DNA from: Burkholderiales bacterium
GTDB taxonomy: Bacteria; Pseudomonadota; Gammaproteobacteria; Burkholderiales; Burkholderiaceae
Reading direction: 5' to 3'
Assembly: GCA_947371645.1 (NCBI GenBank)
Contig: CANBQJ010000162.1
Coordinates: 1 to 8,520, forward strand
Length of the DNA stretch: 8,520 nucleotides
The position numbers were made by a program, and so were the translations under genes. Positions within the stretch are counted from its first letter, which is position 1; every line of letters starts with the position of its first letter. Under the pieces are notes generated by a model. The model saw only the letters and a list, made by a program, of their open reading frames with translations, did not search any database and had not been told where the DNA came from. This document shows, piece after piece, positions 6,783 to 8,520 of the stretch.

Positions 6783-7373
6783 GTGGCGGAGGCATCACAG
6801 CAGGCAAACGGACCGGCAACAGGCGAGATCACGCAATGGCTGGTGGCCGCCCGCAGCGGCGACCCGCAGGCGCTGGACCAGCTGTTTGCGCGCCTCTACC
6901 CGCAGCTGCGCCAGATGGCCGCGGCCCGCATGCGCCGCACCGACGAGCGCTTGCTGCTGGACACCACCTCCCTGGTGCACGAGTGCTATGTGCGCCTGTG
7001 CGACTTGCGCCAGCTTGAGCTCAACGACCGCCAGCACTTCCTGGCCTATGCCGGCAAGGTGATGCGCTCGGTGGTGGTCGACCTGGCCCGCGCCCAGCAG
7101 GCCCAGCGCCGGGGCGGTGACCGCGACTTCGTCACCCTCGACACCCACCTGTCCGACACCCTGCCCAACGGCGAAGACGAGGTCATCCACATCCACGAGG
7201 CGCTGGCCAGCCTGGCCGAGGTCGACCCGCGCCTGGTGCAGGTGGTGGAGCTGCGCTACTTCGTGGGCCTGAGCCACGACGAGATCGCTCAGACCCTGGG
7301 CCTGAGCGTGCGCACCATCGAGCGCGACTGGGAACGTGCCCGCACCTTCCTGTACGCCGCCTTGCAGCCATGA
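6783..7373 (+). CDS. ECF sigma factor of the Ser/Thr-kinase-linked type
   Basis: RNA polymerase sigma factor of the extracytoplasmic-function group, resembling the TIGR02999-type family found beside eukaryotic-like kinases (ECF43-type in some schemes). From the GTG it has 196 residues; an ATG at 6750 would add 11. Region 2 spans about 16-105, with TSLVHECYVRL (62-72) and FLAYAGKVMRSVVVDLARAQ (86-105). Region 4 spans about 135-192, with a helix-turn-helix in the stretch ELRYFVGLSHDEIAQTLGLS (156-175) followed by VRTIERDWERAR. The acidic DAED-type motif of region 2.2 in ordinary ECF factors reads DTTS here (60-63). No anti-sigma gene adjoins it; the stop overlaps the start of the kinase gene (ATGA), so the kinase is the likely regulator. 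In Vibrio EcfP/PknT and Xanthomonas EcfK/PknS such a sigma factor works with its partner kinase. The target genes cannot be told from this window. Confidence 0.9.
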   Translation: MAEASQQANGPATGEITQWLVAARSGDPQALDQLFARLYPQLRQMAAARMRRTDERLLLDTTSLVHECYVRLCDLRQLELNDRQHFLAYAGKVMRSVVVDLARAQQAQRRGGDRDFVTLDTHLSDTLPNGEDEVIHIHEALASLAEVDPRLVQVVELRYFVGLSHDEIAQTLGLSVRTIERDWERARTFLYAALQP

Positions 7374-8520
7374 AGCCCGGGCAGTGGGCGCGCCTCATGC
7401 CCTGGCTGGACCAGGCGCTGGACGTCGGCCCTGATCAGCAAGAAGCCTGGCTGGCCGCCCAGAACATGGCCGCCGACCTGCGCGCCGACCTGGCCCGCTT
7501 GCTGGCCCAGCGCCGCGCCATGAACGCCCAGGGCTTCCTGCAAGGCGAAGACCTGGGCCCCAAGCTCAGCGGCGTCGCCTTTCAGGAGGCCGATGGCGAG
7601 CACCCGGACGGCGACGCCGCTGCCCTGCAAGAAGGCCTGTTTGCGGGCGACCTCATCGGCCCCTGGCGGCTGCTGCGCCAGCTGGGACAGGGCGGCATGA
7701 GCGTGGTCTGGCTGGCCGAGCGCGACGACGGCCAGGTGCGCCGCCAGGTGGCGCTCAAGATGCCGCACGCCGGCCCGGGCCAGGCCCTGCTGGCCGCCCG
7801 CCTGCGCCGCGAGCGCGACTTCCTGGCCGCGCTGGAACACCCGCACATCGCCCGCCTCTACGACGTCGGCGTCACGCCCCAGGGCCTGCCCTACATGGCG
7901 CTGGAGCACGTGGACGGCCAAGCCATCCACACCCATTGCCACCAGCACCAACTGGGCCTGCAGGCCCGCCTGCAGCTCTTCCTGCAGGTGCTGGGCGCCG
8001 TGCAGCACGCCCACCAGCAGCTGGTGCTGCACCGCGACCTCAAGCCCGGCAACATCCTGGTCACGCCCGCCGGCGAGGTCAAGCTGCTGGACTTCGGCAT
8101 CGCCAAACTGATCCGCGGCACCGACGGGCCGGATGCCAGCGGCACCGCGCCCTCCACAGAACTCACGCAGCACAGCGGCCAGGTGCTCACCCCGGACTAC
8201 GCCGCACCCGAACAGATCGCCGGCCTGCCCCTGACCACCGCCAGCGACGTCTACGCTTTGGGCGTCATCCTCTTCGAGCTGCTCACGGGCCAGCGCCCTT
8301 ACCGCCTGCCGCGCGGCACCCGTGGCGCCCTCGAAGAGGCCATCCTGGCGGCCGAAGTGCGCCGCCCCAGCGCCGTCTGGCTGGACCGCGACGTCAGCAC
8401 CCTGCACCCCGATGCCGCCACCACGCCTGAGCTGGCCCGCCACTTCGGCAGCACGCCCGCCCGCCTGGCCCAGCGCCTGCGCGGCGACCTGGACCTCATC
8501 GTCGGCAAGGCCCTGCAGAA
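7370..8520 (+). CDS. Eukaryotic-type Ser/Thr protein kinase, 3' end missing
   Basis: Hanks-type kinase, probably phosphorylating the preceding sigma factor. The frame is open to the window edge (383 residues visible). It starts at the ATG of an ATGA overlap with the sigma gene, indicating translational coupling. Residues 1-92 form an alpha-helical N-terminal module (WARLMPWLDQALDVG, LARLLAQRRAM), a lead-in often seen in sigma-linked kinases. The kinase domain follows: glycine loop GQGGMSVVW (106-114), VALK with K130, helix-C E148, HRDLKPGN (221-228), DFG (241-243), YAAPEQ (277-282) and D293 in SDVYALG. All catalytic residues are present, so it should be active. The HRD arginine suggests control through the activation loop, whose 251-270 part is rich in Thr/Ser. 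Family members usually continue into a membrane segment and TPR repeats, which would lie beyond the window (expected, not seen). Confidence 0.93.
   Translation, partial: MKPGQWARLMPWLDQALDVGPDQQEAWLAAQNMAADLRADLARLLAQRRAMNAQGFLQGEDLGPKLSGVAFQEADGEHPDGDAAALQEGLFAGDLIGPWRLLRQLGQGGMSVVWLAERDDGQVRRQVALKMPHAGPGQALLAARLRRERDFLAALEHPHIARLYDVGVTPQGLPYMALEHVDGQAIHTHCHQHQLGLQARLQLFLQVLGAVQHAHQQLVLHRDLKPGNILVTPAGEVKLLDFGIAKLIRGTDGPDASGTAPSTELTQHSGQVLTPDYAAPEQIAGLPLTTASDVYALGVILFELLTGQRPYRLPRGTRGALEEAILAAEVRRPSAVWLDRDVSTLHPDAATTPELARHFGSTPARLAQRLRGDLDLIVGKALQ

Noticed and set aside
7289..8443. Minus-strand open frame of 384 codons opposite the Ser/Thr kinase gene
   Set aside because: Plus-strand HRDLKPGN, DFG and APE motifs are decisive. 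The antisense translation is low-complexity and matches nothing I know.

Overview
The window is GC-rich, densely packed, single-chromosome-type sequence. Gene content and protein style (AhpF, a Tsr-like chemoreceptor, a PhnD-like binding protein beside a PAS histidine kinase, an ECF sigma factor coupled to a Ser/Thr kinase) point to a motile beta-proteobacterium, most likely Burkholderiales (Comamonadaceae/Sphaerotilaceae-like). That placement is inferred from sequence style, not from a database search. I see no tRNA, rRNA, CRISPR array, insertion sequence or attachment site, and no gene-free stretch longer than about 220 bases.

Layout. (1) Bases 1-1110: 3' part of ahpF, the flavoprotein reductase of the alkyl hydroperoxide reductase system, cut by the left edge. 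(2) 1122-2309, minus strand: a methyl-accepting chemotaxis protein, convergent with ahpF and only 11 bases from it. (3) 2310-2528: a divergent control region carrying two sigma-28 (FliA)-like promoters, one facing each way, each ending exactly 29 bases before its start codon. The plus-strand promoter drives a small 81-residue unknown gene, which therefore looks like part of the flagellar/chemotaxis regulon. (4) 2902-5695: a two-gene unit of a secreted PhnD-like solute-binding protein and a membrane PAS-containing histidine kinase, with no transporter or response regulator in view. It is best read as a periplasmic sensor plus kinase. (5) 5826-6704: a 292-residue protein I do not recognise. (6) 6783-8520: an ECF sigma factor of the kinase-linked type, overlapping by ATGA with a eukaryotic-type Ser/Thr kinase that runs off the right edge. 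No anti-sigma gene lies between them.

The two most interesting points are the sigma factor/kinase pair and the divergent FliA-like promoters. In the sigma factor the acidic DAED-type motif of region 2.2 reads DTTS, a good candidate for a phosphorylation switch. The kinase gene is open to the window end and has all catalytic residues. Three genes appear to start with GTG rather than at an upstream ATG (2529, 3830, 6783), judged from Shine-Dalgarno position and, in two cases, overlap with promoter elements.
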